From: Sapria himalayana
Lineage: Eukaryota > Streptophyta > Magnoliopsida > Malpighiales > Rafflesiaceae
DNA: 64,000 bases
NCBI GenBank assembly: GCA_029783825.1
Contig: JAREIK010018595.1
Span: 1-64,000 of the forward strand
Direction: 5' to 3'
This document shows positions 1 to 11,700 of this stretch, in pieces; position 1 is the first letter of the stretch; each line of letters begins with the position of its first letter. A program made the position numbers and the translations under genes. The notes under the pieces are model-generated. The model had not been told where the DNA came from, did no database searches, and worked only from the letters and a program-made list of their open reading frames with translations.

Positions 1-3000
1 TTAAGAAGTTAGTGATTTAATTGTTTAGACTTTAGTGATTATAGTTTTATTTAAATAATGAAAAAAAAAATTTAATTTTTTTTTTTTTAATTTTTGAAGG
101 TTGAACCTTTGAAAATATAATAATTTTTAATTTTTTTAAATGTTAATATAATATTTAGTTATAATAATCTTAATAATTATATATAATGTACACTCATATT
201 AAATAATTTGATTGATAGATATTATAATAATGATTAATAAAATAAATTAATAAACTGGTATTATAAGAATGATATAAATTAAATCTAATTGTAAAATCTA
301 AATGATTGATTAAAAATCAAAAAGATATATTATTAAAAAAATTTTTATTTTTAAAATATTGCCTCTTTTTATAATCATTTTTTTTTTTGATGAAAAATAA
401 AATTATTAATTATATATCTCAAACTAATAATTTATTTTGTAATTAATATTCTATGAAAATAAACTGATAAATAATTTAAAATGATATTTAAAATTATAAT
501 GAATACTAAGAAAACTGAGATTTATGATTTATTATTTAGACTATACTAATTTAAGTTTTTAGTATTTATGGGCTTCAGGATTTAGGAGGTTAGTCATTTT
601 AGTATTTAGTCATTTAGTTGTTTATAGGTTTTATATAAAAATTAAATAACAAAAAATTTATTATTGTTATTTTTCTCATTTTTGAAGGTTAACCTTTAAA
701 TATATAATAATTTTTAAATTTTTTTTTGAAAGTGAATACTATATGCGAGTTATAATAATCATAATAATTATATATCATATAAATTCAATATAAACTATTT
801 TATGATATTTATTTAATAATGATCATAAAAAATTAAAAACCAATTATTAATAAGATAAATATTGTTTAAATTATATTTGCAAAACCTAAAATGACTCAAA
901 ATCAAAGTGAAATATTTTACTAAATATTAATATTAATTTTTTAAATTTTTGTATCCATTTATAAGCCTATATATTTTTGATGAAAAATAAATTATTTAAA
1001 TTATATTTGTGTCACTAATAATTTATTTTTTAATTTATATTCTATAAAATTAAACTAATAAATAATTAAAATGTATATTAAAATTATAATTAATACTAAT
1101 AAAAATGAGATTTATTATTTAGGGTATAACTATTTAATTGTTTAGTTTTTTGTGGTTTTGGGGTTAAGGAGTTTATGATTTATATGGTTACACATTTCCT
1201 GTTTATATGTGTTATTTAATCAATGAAATAAAAAAAAAATATTTTTATGAATTTTTGTGATCATCAAATGTTATGACCTTTAAAAATATAATAATTTTTT
1301 AATAGTTCTAAAATATGAATACAATACTTAGTTATAATAATCTTAATAATTAATTTGTTGTAGATTCAATATAAAAATTTATTACTATATATTATAAAAA
1401 TGATCAAAAATAAATTAATAATATTATTATAATAAAACAGATATTAATTAAAATATATTTGCAGACCCCAAAATAATTCAATCAATGTAAATTAAATTAC
1501 TAAAAAATTTAAATTTTAAAATTTTAATTATTTATAAGCTTATTTTTTCATAAAAAATAATTTATTTAAATTATATCTGTCTCACTCATTATTTATTTTA
1601 TAATTAATTTCTATAAAAATAAACTAAAATATAATTAAAATGAATATTAAAATAATAATGAAAACAAATAAAATGAGATTTATATTTATTATTTAGGTTA
1701 TAGGTTAATGGTTTAAGTATTTTGGGGTTTTGGGGGTTAGGAGTCTAGAGGTTTAAGTGTTTAGGCATTTAGTGGGTTTATAAGTTTTATTTGAATAATA
1801 AAATAATAAAAAATTTATTTTTGTTATTTTTTATCATTTTGAAGGTTATAATATTTTAAAATATAATAATTTTTAAATTTTTTCAAATGTAAATAAATAT
1901 TTAGTTATAATAATCTTAATAATTAGAAGACATTTAAATTAAATATAAGTAATTTTATGTTAGTTATAAAAATGATCAAATAATAAATTAAAAACTATTC
2001 TTAATAAGATTGATTGCAATTAAAATATAATTTCAAAACTATATATAATGATTCAAAAATCAAAGTAAAATAAAATACTAAATAATAATTTTTGTTTTTT
2101 TAATTTTTACTTCTTTTTATAAGCATATATATTTTTTTTGAAAAATAAATTGTTAAAATTATGTTGTCTCTCTCATTATTTATTTTGTAATTAAATTTCT
2201 ATAAAAAATAAACTAATAAATAATTAAAATGAATATTTAAAATTATAATGAATATAAATTAAAATGAGATTTATGATTAATTATATGTCGTATCCCGGTT
2301 TAATGGTTTGATTATTTAGGAGTTTTGTTGTTTAGGATTTTATCAATTTACTAATTATATATCATATAAATTCAATATAAACAATTTTAATGATAGATAT
2401 TATAATAATGATCAACAATTAAATAATAACTATTATTAATAATATAAATATTAATTAAAATATATTACATAATACAAAATGATTCAAAATCAAATAAAAA
2501 TATATTACTAAATAATAATATTAATTTTTAAATTTGCCCTTCTTTTTATAAGATTATATTTTTTTTAATTAAAAATAAATTATTTTATTTTTATTTGTCT
2601 TACTCAAAATTTATTTTGTAATTAATTTTCTAAATAATTAAACTATAAATAATTAAAATGAATATTTAAAATTATAATAAATAGAAATAAAAATGAGATT
2701 TATTATTTATTAAGTAGTATATAGATGTTAAAATGTTATGTATTCAGGGGTTTCGGAGTTTATGAGCTTACTAATTTTAAGTAAGCATTAATGGTCTATA
2801 GATATATTTAAAAATAAAATTACTAAAAATTTTTTTATATTTATTCTAATTTTTTAAGATTATAAACCTTTGAAAATATAATAATTTTTAAATTTTTTTT
2901 CAAAAGTGAATACAATATTTATTTTAATAATCATAATAATTATTATCATATAAATCAATATAAACAATTTTATTGATAGATATTCTAATAATTATCAAAA

Positions 3001-5310
3001 AATAAATTAAAAATTTATTATGAATAAAATTGATATAACTCAAAATATAATATCAAAACCCAAATGATTCAAAATCAAAGCAAAATATATATATTTAAAT
3101 AATAATTATTGATTTTAAATTTTATTCTTTTTATAAGCTTATCAATTTTTGATTAAAAATAATTTTTATAAATTATATTTTTAACTCATAATTTATTTTA
3201 TAATTAACACATATAAAAATAAAAAATTAAACAATCAAAATGAATTTTTAAATTATAATGAAAACAAATAAAAATCAAATTTATTAATATTATTTAGTAT
3301 ATACCGATTTAAAGGATTTCTATATAGGGTATCGGGGTTTTGTAGTTTGTAGTGATTTAATGCTTAGGCATTTAATGATGTATAGGTTTTATTTAAACAA
3401 TAGAATAACAAAGTAAAAATATTTATTTTATTTTTTTCATATCTTCAAAGGTTATAACCTTTGAAAAATATGATAATTTTGAAAATTTTTTCAAAGTGAA
3501 TACAATATTTAGTTATAATAAGCATTATATTTATATATCATATAAATTAAATATAAACATTTTTATTGATAAATATTCTAATAATGATGAAAAAATAACT
3601 TAATAATCTATTATTAATAAGATAGATGTCAATTAAAATATAATTAAAACCTAAAATGATTTCAAAAACAAAGCAAAATATTACTATATAATAATTTTTT
3701 GTTTTGAAATCTTTTTTTCTTTTAAAAAGTTTATCTATCATTTTTTTGATGAAAAATAAGTACATAAATTTATTTGTCTATCTCTAAATTATTTTGTAAT
3801 TATTATTTTTATAAAAAAAACAAATAAATAATGAGATTTATTATTATTATTTAGGGCATACTAGTCTAATTTAAATTAGATATGTCTTAATAATAATTTA
3901 TTTTGTAATTAATATTTCTATATAAAATAAACTGAAAATTAATTAAAATAATAATTTAAATTATACTGAATAAAAATTAAAATGAAATTTATGATTTATT
4001 ATTAAATATACTAGTTTAATGGTTTACGTATTAGATGTTTTGTCTTTTAGGAGTTTAGCGATTTAGGTTTTAGGCATTTAGTCGTTATTGGTTTTATTTA
4101 ATCAATAAAAATAACAAAAAAAATTTTGTAATTTTTCTCATTTTCTTAGGTTATAACCTTTGAAAATATAATAATATTTAAAATTTTTTGAAATGGTGAA
4201 TAATATTTAGTTATAATAATATTAATATTATATATGATATAAATTCAAAATAAATAATTTTATAATAGATATTATAATAATGATCAAAAATTAAATAATA
4301 AACTAATAATAATAAGATGATATTGATTAAAAAATATTTACAAGACCCAAATTGATTCAAAATTAAAGTTAAATATATTTTGGATAATAATTTTTTTTTT
4401 TAAATATTTACTATGTTTAAGCGTAATATTTATTTGATTAAAAATAAATTATTTAAATTATATTGTAGCACTCATAATTTATTTTGTGATAAATATTTCT
4501 ATAAAAATAAACTAATAAATATTTAAAATTAATATATAAAGTGTAATAAATAGAAATTAAAATTAGATTTATTAATTATTATGTATTATATAGCTGTTTA
4601 ATGGTTTATGTATTTAGTATTACGGGGTTTAGGTGTTTACTGATTTAGTTGTTATGCATTTATTCTTTATAGGTTTTATTTAAAAAATAAATTAACAAAA
4701 CATTTATTTTTATTATTTTTGATATTTTCAAAGGCTATAACCTTTGAAAATATAATAATTTTTAAATTTTTTTCAAAACTGAATTCAATATTTAGTTATA
4801 AAAATCATTATATTTATTATCATATAAATTCAATATAAACAATTTTTGTGATAAATATTCTAATAATGATCAAAAATAAATTAAATCTATTATTAATAAG
4901 ATAGATATCAATTAAATGTAATACAAAACATAAAATGATCCTAAGCAAAGTAAAATATATTAATATATTAATAATTTTTTGTTTGAAAATTTTTTTATTT
5001 TAAAAAGTGTCTTTATTTTTTTGTTTAAAAATAATTTACATAAATTATATTTGTCTAACTCATAATTTATTTTTTAATTAATATTTATATAAAAATAAAA
5101 ATTAATAATTTAAATGAATATTAAAATTATAATGAAAAAAAAGAGATTGATTAATTATAATTTAGGGTATACCGGTTTAATTTAAGTTATCTGTCTCACT
5201 AATAATTTATTTGTGTATTAATATTTCTATAAAATAAACTGATAAATAATTAAAAATAAAAAATTAAAACTTAATAAAAAATTAAAATGAGATTTATGAT
5301 TTATTATTAA
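1..5310 (+). repeat. AT-rich satellite array, forward, segment 1
   Basis: Tandem monomers of about 585 bp. The palindromic landmark (GGTTATAACCTTTG and variants) recurs near 103, 688, 1,273, 1,848, 2,864, 3,452, 4,152 and 4,737. The ~1-kb gap between 1,848 and 2,864 reflects a monomer whose middle is deleted around 2,340, where the octamer tract runs straight into the downstream linker. The 3,452-4,152 interval is about 700 bp because a ~120-bp segment is present twice. Each monomer contains a TTTAGGNN-like octamer tract, the palindrome, and an A/T linker with a conserved AAAATGATTCA block. Only short chance ORFs occur and I see no host gene. The first 2.9 kb closely resembles 41.32-44.23 kb. 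Confidence 0.93.
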
Positions 5311-5672
5311 TGTTGTGGGTAATTGTGCTTCCAGGGTAGTGAGAAAAGAAAGAAAATAACAGAAACCAGAAAAGAAGCAATATATATATCCCAAACCACA
5401 TCATCCATTACAGAATCAAAAATGAGAAATCAACATAGAAATAACGTGGTTCGCTAGTCGCTCAGTACGACTAGCTACCTCCACCAGAAAAACGCTTATG
5501 CATTATAGATTAAAACCAAGAAATAGAACATCTACAATATGTAGCATGCAGTAATCGTGAAATAGCAAAGAGGATGAGAGGGATGATGAACAGTTCAATG
5601 GGTAAAAAACACCCGCCCGAAAAATAAATACAAATCATTTATATGAAAAATAAACATCTGGTTCATTTAAAC
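5311..5672 (+). mobile_element. LTR-like retrotransposon fragment, truncated
   Basis: Non-satellite sequence starting TGTTGTGGGTAATTG, which fits the TG start of an LTR. Inside lies AACGTGGTTCGC followed by TCAGTACGACTAGC, resembling a motif common in plant retrotransposon LTRs. The segment aligns by eye, at roughly 80%, with the reverse complement of about 50,800-51,362, sharing GTGAGA, GCAATATATATATC, CAGTACGACTAGCTA, GATGAACAGTT and GGTTCATTTAA. It stops at GGTTCATTTAA, whereas the other copy continues for about 200 bp, so this copy is 3' truncated. No coding capacity. It is absent from the equivalent place in super-repeat unit 2 (about 14.9 kb), which dates insertion after that duplication. 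LTR identity is inferred; a TRIM-like element is possible. Confidence 0.6.
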
Positions 5673-5700
5673 CACTAAATGCATACACAGTTATATTAGT
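5668..5700 (-). repeat. short inverted satellite piece at a rearrangement junction
   Basis: AACCACTAAATGCATACAC is the reverse complement of the satellite octamer tract (GTGTATGCATTTAGTGGTT), although satellite on both sides is in forward orientation. It abuts the truncated LTR fragment with overlap at AAACC, suggesting a microhomology-joined inversion or deletion. Forward satellite resumes within about 30 bp. Confidence 0.6.
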
Positions 5701-6299
5701 TATACCTTTTGAAAACATAATAATTTTTGTCATTTTTAAGGTTATAACCTTTGAAAATAAATAATATTTAATTTTTTTTCAAAAGTGAATTCAATATTTA
5801 GTTATAATAATCATTATATTTATATATCATATAAATTCATATAAACTATTTTATTGATAAATATTCTAATAATGATCAAAAAATAAATTAATAATCTATT
5901 ATTAATAAGATAGATATCAATTATAATAAATTACTAAACCAAAATGATTCAGAAGCAAAGCAAAATATATACTATATATTAATTTTTGTTTTGAAATTTT
6001 TTTTTCTTTTAAAAGTTTATCTATATTATTTTGATGAAAAATAATTATATAAATTATATTTGTATAACTCATAATTTATTTTGTAATTAATTTTATATAA
6101 AAATAAACAATAAATAAAAAATTTGAATATTTAAAATTAAAATGAAAAAAAAATGAGATTTTTCTTTATTATTTAGGAATACCAGTTTAATTTAAATTAG
6201 ATCTGTCTCACTAATAATTATTTAGTAATTAATATTCTATAAAAAAAACTGATAAATATTAAAATAAAAATTAAAATTATACTAAATAATTAAAATAAT
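5701..6299 (+). repeat. AT-rich satellite, forward, between LTR fragment and island 1
   Basis: One long-type monomer whose start is disrupted. The palindrome landmark is at about 5,752, followed by the linker with GATTCAGAAGCAAAGC and a second copy of the ~120-bp CTCACTAATAATTA segment before the island. From about 5,735 on it pairs with 33,520-34,105 as the outer part of the large inverted repeat. Confidence 0.85.
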
Positions 6300-6879
6300 T
6301 TATTTTGTTCGTCTCTCAACTCTAAAATGATTGCTTAAGCTCTAAGCAAAATAATAGGAGCTTTTACTTTATCTCTATTATTTCATCATATTTGATATTG
6401 AATCACTGAGCTACTAAACATAATTTGACTCATGTACGCTAACAGACTAAACCAAAGTTGTACCCCTATGTGTTGAAATAGCTAGTAGTTGAGATGCTAT
6501 TTATATTGATTATTGTAATTTCTTATAAAATATCACTCATGCACACACTCGAAGCAATTTTTTTAAAACATAGTTCACCTCTAAAAAAATAACCAACCTT
6601 GTAGCCTATTAGAACAAATTAGCCCTTGGGTGGTTTTGAGCATGGCAAGAAGTATGGGCTATCTTTCAATCAAGAATGAAAAAATTTATTTATTGGCATG
6701 TCTAAGCCTTTTTTTTATATCATCATGGATATGAAAAGTTATTTCTTGTTTTTATATTAAATGAGTTATGTATGCAAGCTCACAATACCCAAAAAGGTGT
6801 AAATGAATCATATTCAAATGTATAAAAGGTTTTAATCATTGCACAAAATTTTAGTCTTGCATATTGACACTTGAGGTCA

Positions 6880-7290
6880 CAAATCAAGGAATAAGCCATA
6901 GTGATATTTCCAATCCCAAGAATTTTTGCTATAGAAAGTTATAAAGAGTAGTACTCGAGCTTTAACTCTTTCTAGTGTCATGCCTTTTGCTCTTGAGGAA
7001 TGTCCAAAGTTACAATCATTCCTAGTGCAATGACTTTGCAATATAAAGATAAAATGCACAAGCTATGGTGATATCCAATACTGTGACCCAGTATTATCGT
7101 GATTAAATATGTATTCATGATCATTCTTAGTGCCATAAAATTATGTTCAACAGAGAGACACAAGTATGGTATATTCTCATCGATATGATTTTGTGTTCTG
7201 GAGACAAAATATACAATCATGACCATTGTTAATGCTATAATAATATAAAGCAAGAAAGAGACTAAATCCATAACTCACCCCTTGAGTCAT
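6880..7290 (-). repeat. degenerate ~105-bp tandem repeats in island 1
   Basis: Read on the minus strand, three to four diverged units repeat the pattern CCATAGCTTGTG, then roughly 40 nt, then GCACTAGGAATGATTGTAAC. In the matching copy 3 the GCACTA/GCATTA cores start near 32,579, 32,681 and 32,786, about 102 and 105 bp apart. The open reading frame here is a by-product of this repetition and I do not regard it as a gene. Confidence 0.55.
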
Positions 7291-7396
7291 GACTTTGTGT
7301 TAGATATACAAAAAGATAAATATGTGACATTCCTAAAAGTTGTGAATTTCAATTTAAATTTAACACTTAGTCATTTGATTATAAAAGTGCAAAACA

Positions 7397-7480
7397 TTAG
7401 ATTTAGGATTTAGGGTTTATGGATTAGGGTTATACTTTAGGGTTTAAGGTTTAGGATATAAAGTTTAGGGTTTATGGTTT
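7397..7480 (+). repeat. degenerate telomere-like (TTTAGGG)n tract, island 1
   Basis: About ten imperfect units such as TTTAGGATTTAGGGTTTATGG and GGTTTAAGGTTTAGGA. This is the plant telomere heptamer with decay. It lies immediately downstream (minus strand) of the poly(A) signal and A-rich stretch of the gene remnant, and the same tract is in all four islands. Confidence 0.7.
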
Positions 7481-7662
7481 TTTTTGTTATTTTTTTTTGA
7501 AAATACACACTTTATTTATCATTTAGGCACACAGCTTACAAGAGACTAAAAAGTTGACAAATTTAGGCAGCCCACCAAATCCTATGCACCTTGATGATTA
7601 TATGCATAAAATACATAAAAAAAACATAATGCCTAATAATTCCAATACGAATACAACTAAAA

Positions 7663-7967
7663 TCACCTGGGATTCCCGGACTTTAGAGTTGGCATGAGTC
7701 ATTATGCGCACTGCGTCCTTTGCATTCAAATTTGTCCAAGCCTTTTGGAGGAACCTGAATGATGCACCATATTAAAACTATGCAAATATAAGATTGTGCA
7801 TGTGTGACATGTAGCATCAAGCGTTGGCTATATCATTGCTATGCAATGGAATACATGTAAATTGAATACCCATAACTCCACAAGTCCATATCTATTGCAC
7901 ATTGTCAATTCATTCTCACCTCTGAATTCCACATTCTTTTGCTCCAATGATCCTCAAAAGAGTATCT
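7663..7967 (-). pseudogene. 3'-terminal two-exon remnant of an unrecognised gene, copy 1
   Basis: Two short exons in a shared reading phase. Exon A (7,920-7,967, 48 nt) reads RYSFEDHWSKRMWNSE, preceded by CTAAC and an AG acceptor and followed by a GTGAGA donor; just upstream the frame has a stop, as expected for intron. A 165-bp intron ends ATTCAG at 7,755. Exon B (7,663-7,754) begins VPPKGLDK and should end in TGA at 7,663-7,665, but this copy lost one base in ACTCA(A)TGCC, so it is frameshifted. About 150 nt downstream lies AATAAA (reverse complement of 7,511-7,516), followed by an A-rich stretch. I do not recognise the protein. The exon model is inferred from splice-site agreement and preservation of the frame in copies 3 and 4. 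Upstream exons were not found. Confidence 0.5.
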
Positions 7968-8757
7968 CTTGTGTTAGAATGCTTCATTTTCAAGCTCCAA
8001 GAAGTGGCTATATGTTGCACCGACAAAATATCAAAAAATATGCATGCATCGGTGTGGATGTGTGATGAGGTCCGTCTCATAGTCTAATTATCTACGCGTA
8101 CAACCAAGCTAAATACAAGTAAAATTACAAAATACTATAAAGATTCATATTCTGCTTTTGGGAGTGTAGTATCACCTAATGTGTATTTACAAAATGCATT
8201 AGTGGGCCCCACTTAGAGATACTCATGGGTCCAGTTGCCCTCATTGCATGCTACATAGAGAACATACAAGATTGTGCATGTGAGTATGTCATGATCCGTC
8301 TCTACAAGTACATTGTGCATACAGTCTAAAATACAAATAAGACTACAATCATAAACTACAAGTTTGAATCTTTCGCTCCCGTGTGGTTGGTCTGGACTCC
8401 ATTGCTTATTGCCTTGCTTGGTTATGCTTCGGATTTTTTCGTCTCTCCAATTAATCATGGAATACCCCCTACACATGTTGGGTTACCGTTGGGTAGCCCT
8501 CTATGCTGCCTGATTCGACTAGTGGGACCCACTCCTAGCTACTCCTGGGTTTACTCCCGATCACTTTGCTCGGTCTCGTAAGTTCTCTGAATGTTATCAT
8601 CCGGCTTGCTAGTGGGGCCTTCTACAAGCTGGTGGCCAATACTTTTGGCTGCTTCCAGGACTTGCTGGCCCCTCTCAATGCTACACTAAAATGGACAAGA
8701 ATATGTGCACGTGTGTATTGTGGTACATCGCTATGTGTGTGTGGAGCAGCAATATCA

Positions 8758-11700
8758 GGGTTTAGGAGTTTTGCAATTTAAGTATTTAGGAATTTGTGGT
8801 TTATAGGTTTTATATTTAAATAATTAAATAACAAAAAAAATTATTTTTATGATTTTTCTCATTTCAAGGTTTAACCATTGAAAATATTATAATTTTTAAT
8901 TTTTTTTCAAATGTTAATACAATATTTAATTATAATAATCATAAAAAGTAAATATCATGTAAATTCAATATAAATAATTTTATTGATCGATATTATAAAA
9001 CTGATCATAAAAATAGATTAATAAAACTATTAATTAATTGTATAGATATAATTAAAATAATATTGCAAAACTAAAATGATTCAAAATCAAAGTCCAAATA
9101 GATTTACTAAAATAATAATTTTTATTTTAAATTTTTGGATTTGCTTTTTATAATCTTATAAAATTTTTTATGAAGATACAGTTAGTTAAATGTTAATTTG
9201 TCTCATTCATAGTTTTATTTTGCAATTAATATTTCTATAAAAATAAACTAATAAATATTTAAAAATGAATATAAACATTAGAATGAATAACAAATAAAAG
9301 TGATTTATGATTAAATTATTTAGGGATACCCAGCTTAATGGTTTAAGTATTAGGAAGTTTCGGAGTTGTTTGTATTTAATTGTTTTAGGCATTTCGTAGT
9401 TTATATGTTATTTAATATGCAATAAAAATCGAAAAAAATTATTTTTCCAAGTTTTTAAATCAATTTTGAAGGTTATAATCTTTCTAATATAATAATTTTT
9501 AAATTTTTTCAAATGTGATTACAATATTTAGTTATAATAACTTAATAATTATATATCATGTAAATTAAAAAAAACAATTTTATTGATAGATATTAATAAA
9601 CTAAATATAATTATAATTATAATAATGATAAAAAAATAAATTAATAAACTATTATTTATTTATAGATATTTATATATTATTTAAAAATACTTAAACCGTT
9701 AAAGATGGTTTAAATGTTTAAGTATTTAAGGCTTTTGGGGTTTGGAGGTTTAGGAGTTTAAAGATTTAAGCGTTTAGGCATTTAGTAGTTTATAGGTTTT
9801 ATATAAACAATAAAATAAAAAAATATATATTTGTGATTTTATCTCATTTTCAAAGATGATAACTTTTAAAAATATAATAATTTTTAAATTATTTTAAAAT
9901 GTAAATATAATATTTAGTTATAATAATCTTAATAATTATATCATGTAAATTCAATATAAACAATTTTATTGATAAATATTGTAATAATGATCAAAAAATA
10001 AATTAATAATCTATTATTAATAAGATATATCAATTAAAATATAATTACAAAACCTAAAATGATTCAGAAGCAAAGCAAAATATATTACTATAAAATAATT
10101 TTTGTTTTGAATTTTTTTTCTTTTAAAAAGTTTATTTATATTTTTATGTTGAAAAATAATTTATATAAATTATATTTGTCTAATTAATAATTTATTCTGT
10201 AATTAATATATTTATAAAAATAAACAAATAAATAATTAAAATGATTATTTAAAATTATAATAAAAAATGTGATTTATTATTTAATATTTAGGGATATTGG
10301 TTTAATTTACATTAGATATTTCTCACTAATAATTTATTTTGTAATTAATATTTCTATAAAAATAAACCGATAAATATTTAAAATAAAAATTTAAAATTAT
10401 ACTGATAAAATTTAAAATGAGATTTATTATTTATTATTACTGTATACCAGCTTAATGGATTAAGAATTTAGAGGTTTTTTCATTTAGGATTTTTGCAATT
10501 TATGTTTTTAGGCTTTTAGTGGATTATATGTTTTATTTAAAATACTAAAATATCAAAAAAATTTATAATTTTTTTCATTTTCATAGGTTATAACCTTTGA
10601 AAATATAATAATATTTAAAATTTTTTGAAATGTGAATACAATATTTAGTTATTTTAATTTTAATAATTATATATCATATAAATTCAATATAAATAATTTT
10701 AATAGATAATATAATAATGATCAAAAATTAAATTAATAACTATTAATAATAAGATTGATATTAATTAAAAAATATTTACAAAACCCATATTGATTCAAAA
10801 TTAAGTAAAAAATATTACTGTATAATAATTTTTAATTTTTAATTTTTACTTCTTTTATAAGCGTATATATCTTTTTTGATTAAAAATAAATTATTTAAAT
10901 TATATTTGTCGCACTCATAATTTTTTTGTAATAAATATCTCAAAAAAAATAAACTAATAATAATTAAAATCAATATTTAAAATTATAATAAATTAAATAA
11001 AAATTAGATTTATTAATTATTAAATAGTATATAGCGGTTTAATGGTTTATATTATTTAGGTGTTTTCAGATTTACCTATATATGGATTTAGTGGTTTATA
11101 TGTTTTTTTTAAAAATAAAATAACAATAAATTTATTTTTGTTATTTTTGATATTTTCAAATGTTATAACCATTGAAAATACAATAAATTTTAAATTTTTT
11201 TCTAAAGTGAATACAATCTTTAGTTATAATAATCATTATATTTATATATCATATAAATTCAATATAAACAATTTTATTGATAAATATTCTAATAATGATC
11301 AAAAAATAATTAATAATCTATTATTAATAAGATAGATATCAATTAAAATATAATTACAAAACCTAAAATGATTCAGAAGCAAAGCAAAATATATTACTAT
11401 ATAATAATTTTGTTTAGAATTCTTTTTTTTATAAAGTTTATGTATATTTTTTTGATGAAAAATAATTTATATTAATTAAATTTGTTTAACTCATAATTTA
11501 TTCTGTAATTAATGTTTTTATAAAAATAAACAAATAAATAATTAAAATGAATATTTAAAAATATAAATAAAAAAATGAGATTTATTATTTATTATTCAGG
11601 GTTACCGATTAAATTTAAATTAGTTATTTCTCACTAATAATTTATTTTGTAATTAATATATCTATAAAAATAAACTGATAAATATTTAAAATAAAAATAT

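Larger units (their letters stand above)
6300..8757 (+). repeat. Island repeat copy 1 (2.46 kb, non-satellite)
   Basis: Higher-GC, non-satellite block, present four times in the window. It begins after satellite ending ATTAAAATAATTTA, at about TCTCTCAACTC, and ends at about CAGCAATATCA where the octamer tract resumes with TTTAGGAG. In order it holds: about 580 bp without recognised features; degenerate ~105-bp tandem repeats; a telomere-like tract; a reverse-strand poly(A) signal and two terminal exons of an unrecognised gene; then about 790 bp of mixed sequence with no convincing exon. No terminal inverted repeats and no clear Helitron CTRR end were seen. It shares private variants with copy 3 (for example TGC/TGT where copies 2 and 4 have TGG in the last exon), so copies 1 and 3 are sisters. 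Confidence 0.88.
5735..11390 (+). repeat. large inverted repeat, left arm (~5.7 kb)
   Basis: Island 1 plus its satellite flanks. Paired landmarks with the right arm keep a near-constant coordinate sum of about 39,790-39,836 (for example 5,787 with 34,049 and 11,214 with 28,578). Shared private marks include AATACAATCTTTAG and TAAAGATGGTTTAAATG. The inner edge is placed where similarity falls, just after GATTCAGAAGCAAAGC. Confidence 0.8.

Noticed and set aside
3547..3765. Short AT-rich satellite open frames (also at 9,207, 11,060, 18,710, 20,512, 41,995 and 54,321)
   Set aside because: Composition is dominated by I, N, K, Y and F, the frames are not conserved between monomers, and they contain palindrome and linker sequence. 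Chance frames.
6978..7271. 97-codon reverse-strand open frame in island 1 (and its partner at 32,597-32,836) as a membrane protein gene
   Set aside because: The frame is broken in copies 2 and 4, arises from the 105-bp repeats, and has no start context or family signature. Hydrophobic runs are expected from this base composition.
6300..8757. Island as a Helitron or MULE carrying a gene fragment
   Set aside because: I looked for a TC start with CTRR end and hairpin, and for terminal inverted repeats with 9-bp duplications. None is convincing, and identical flanking monomers point to segmental amplification.
8381..8781. Plus-strand frames in the 3' part of the islands, conserved between copies, as genes
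   Set aside because: They lie opposite the gene-tail strand, differ in frame between copies and end in satellite. Conservation is explained by recent duplication.
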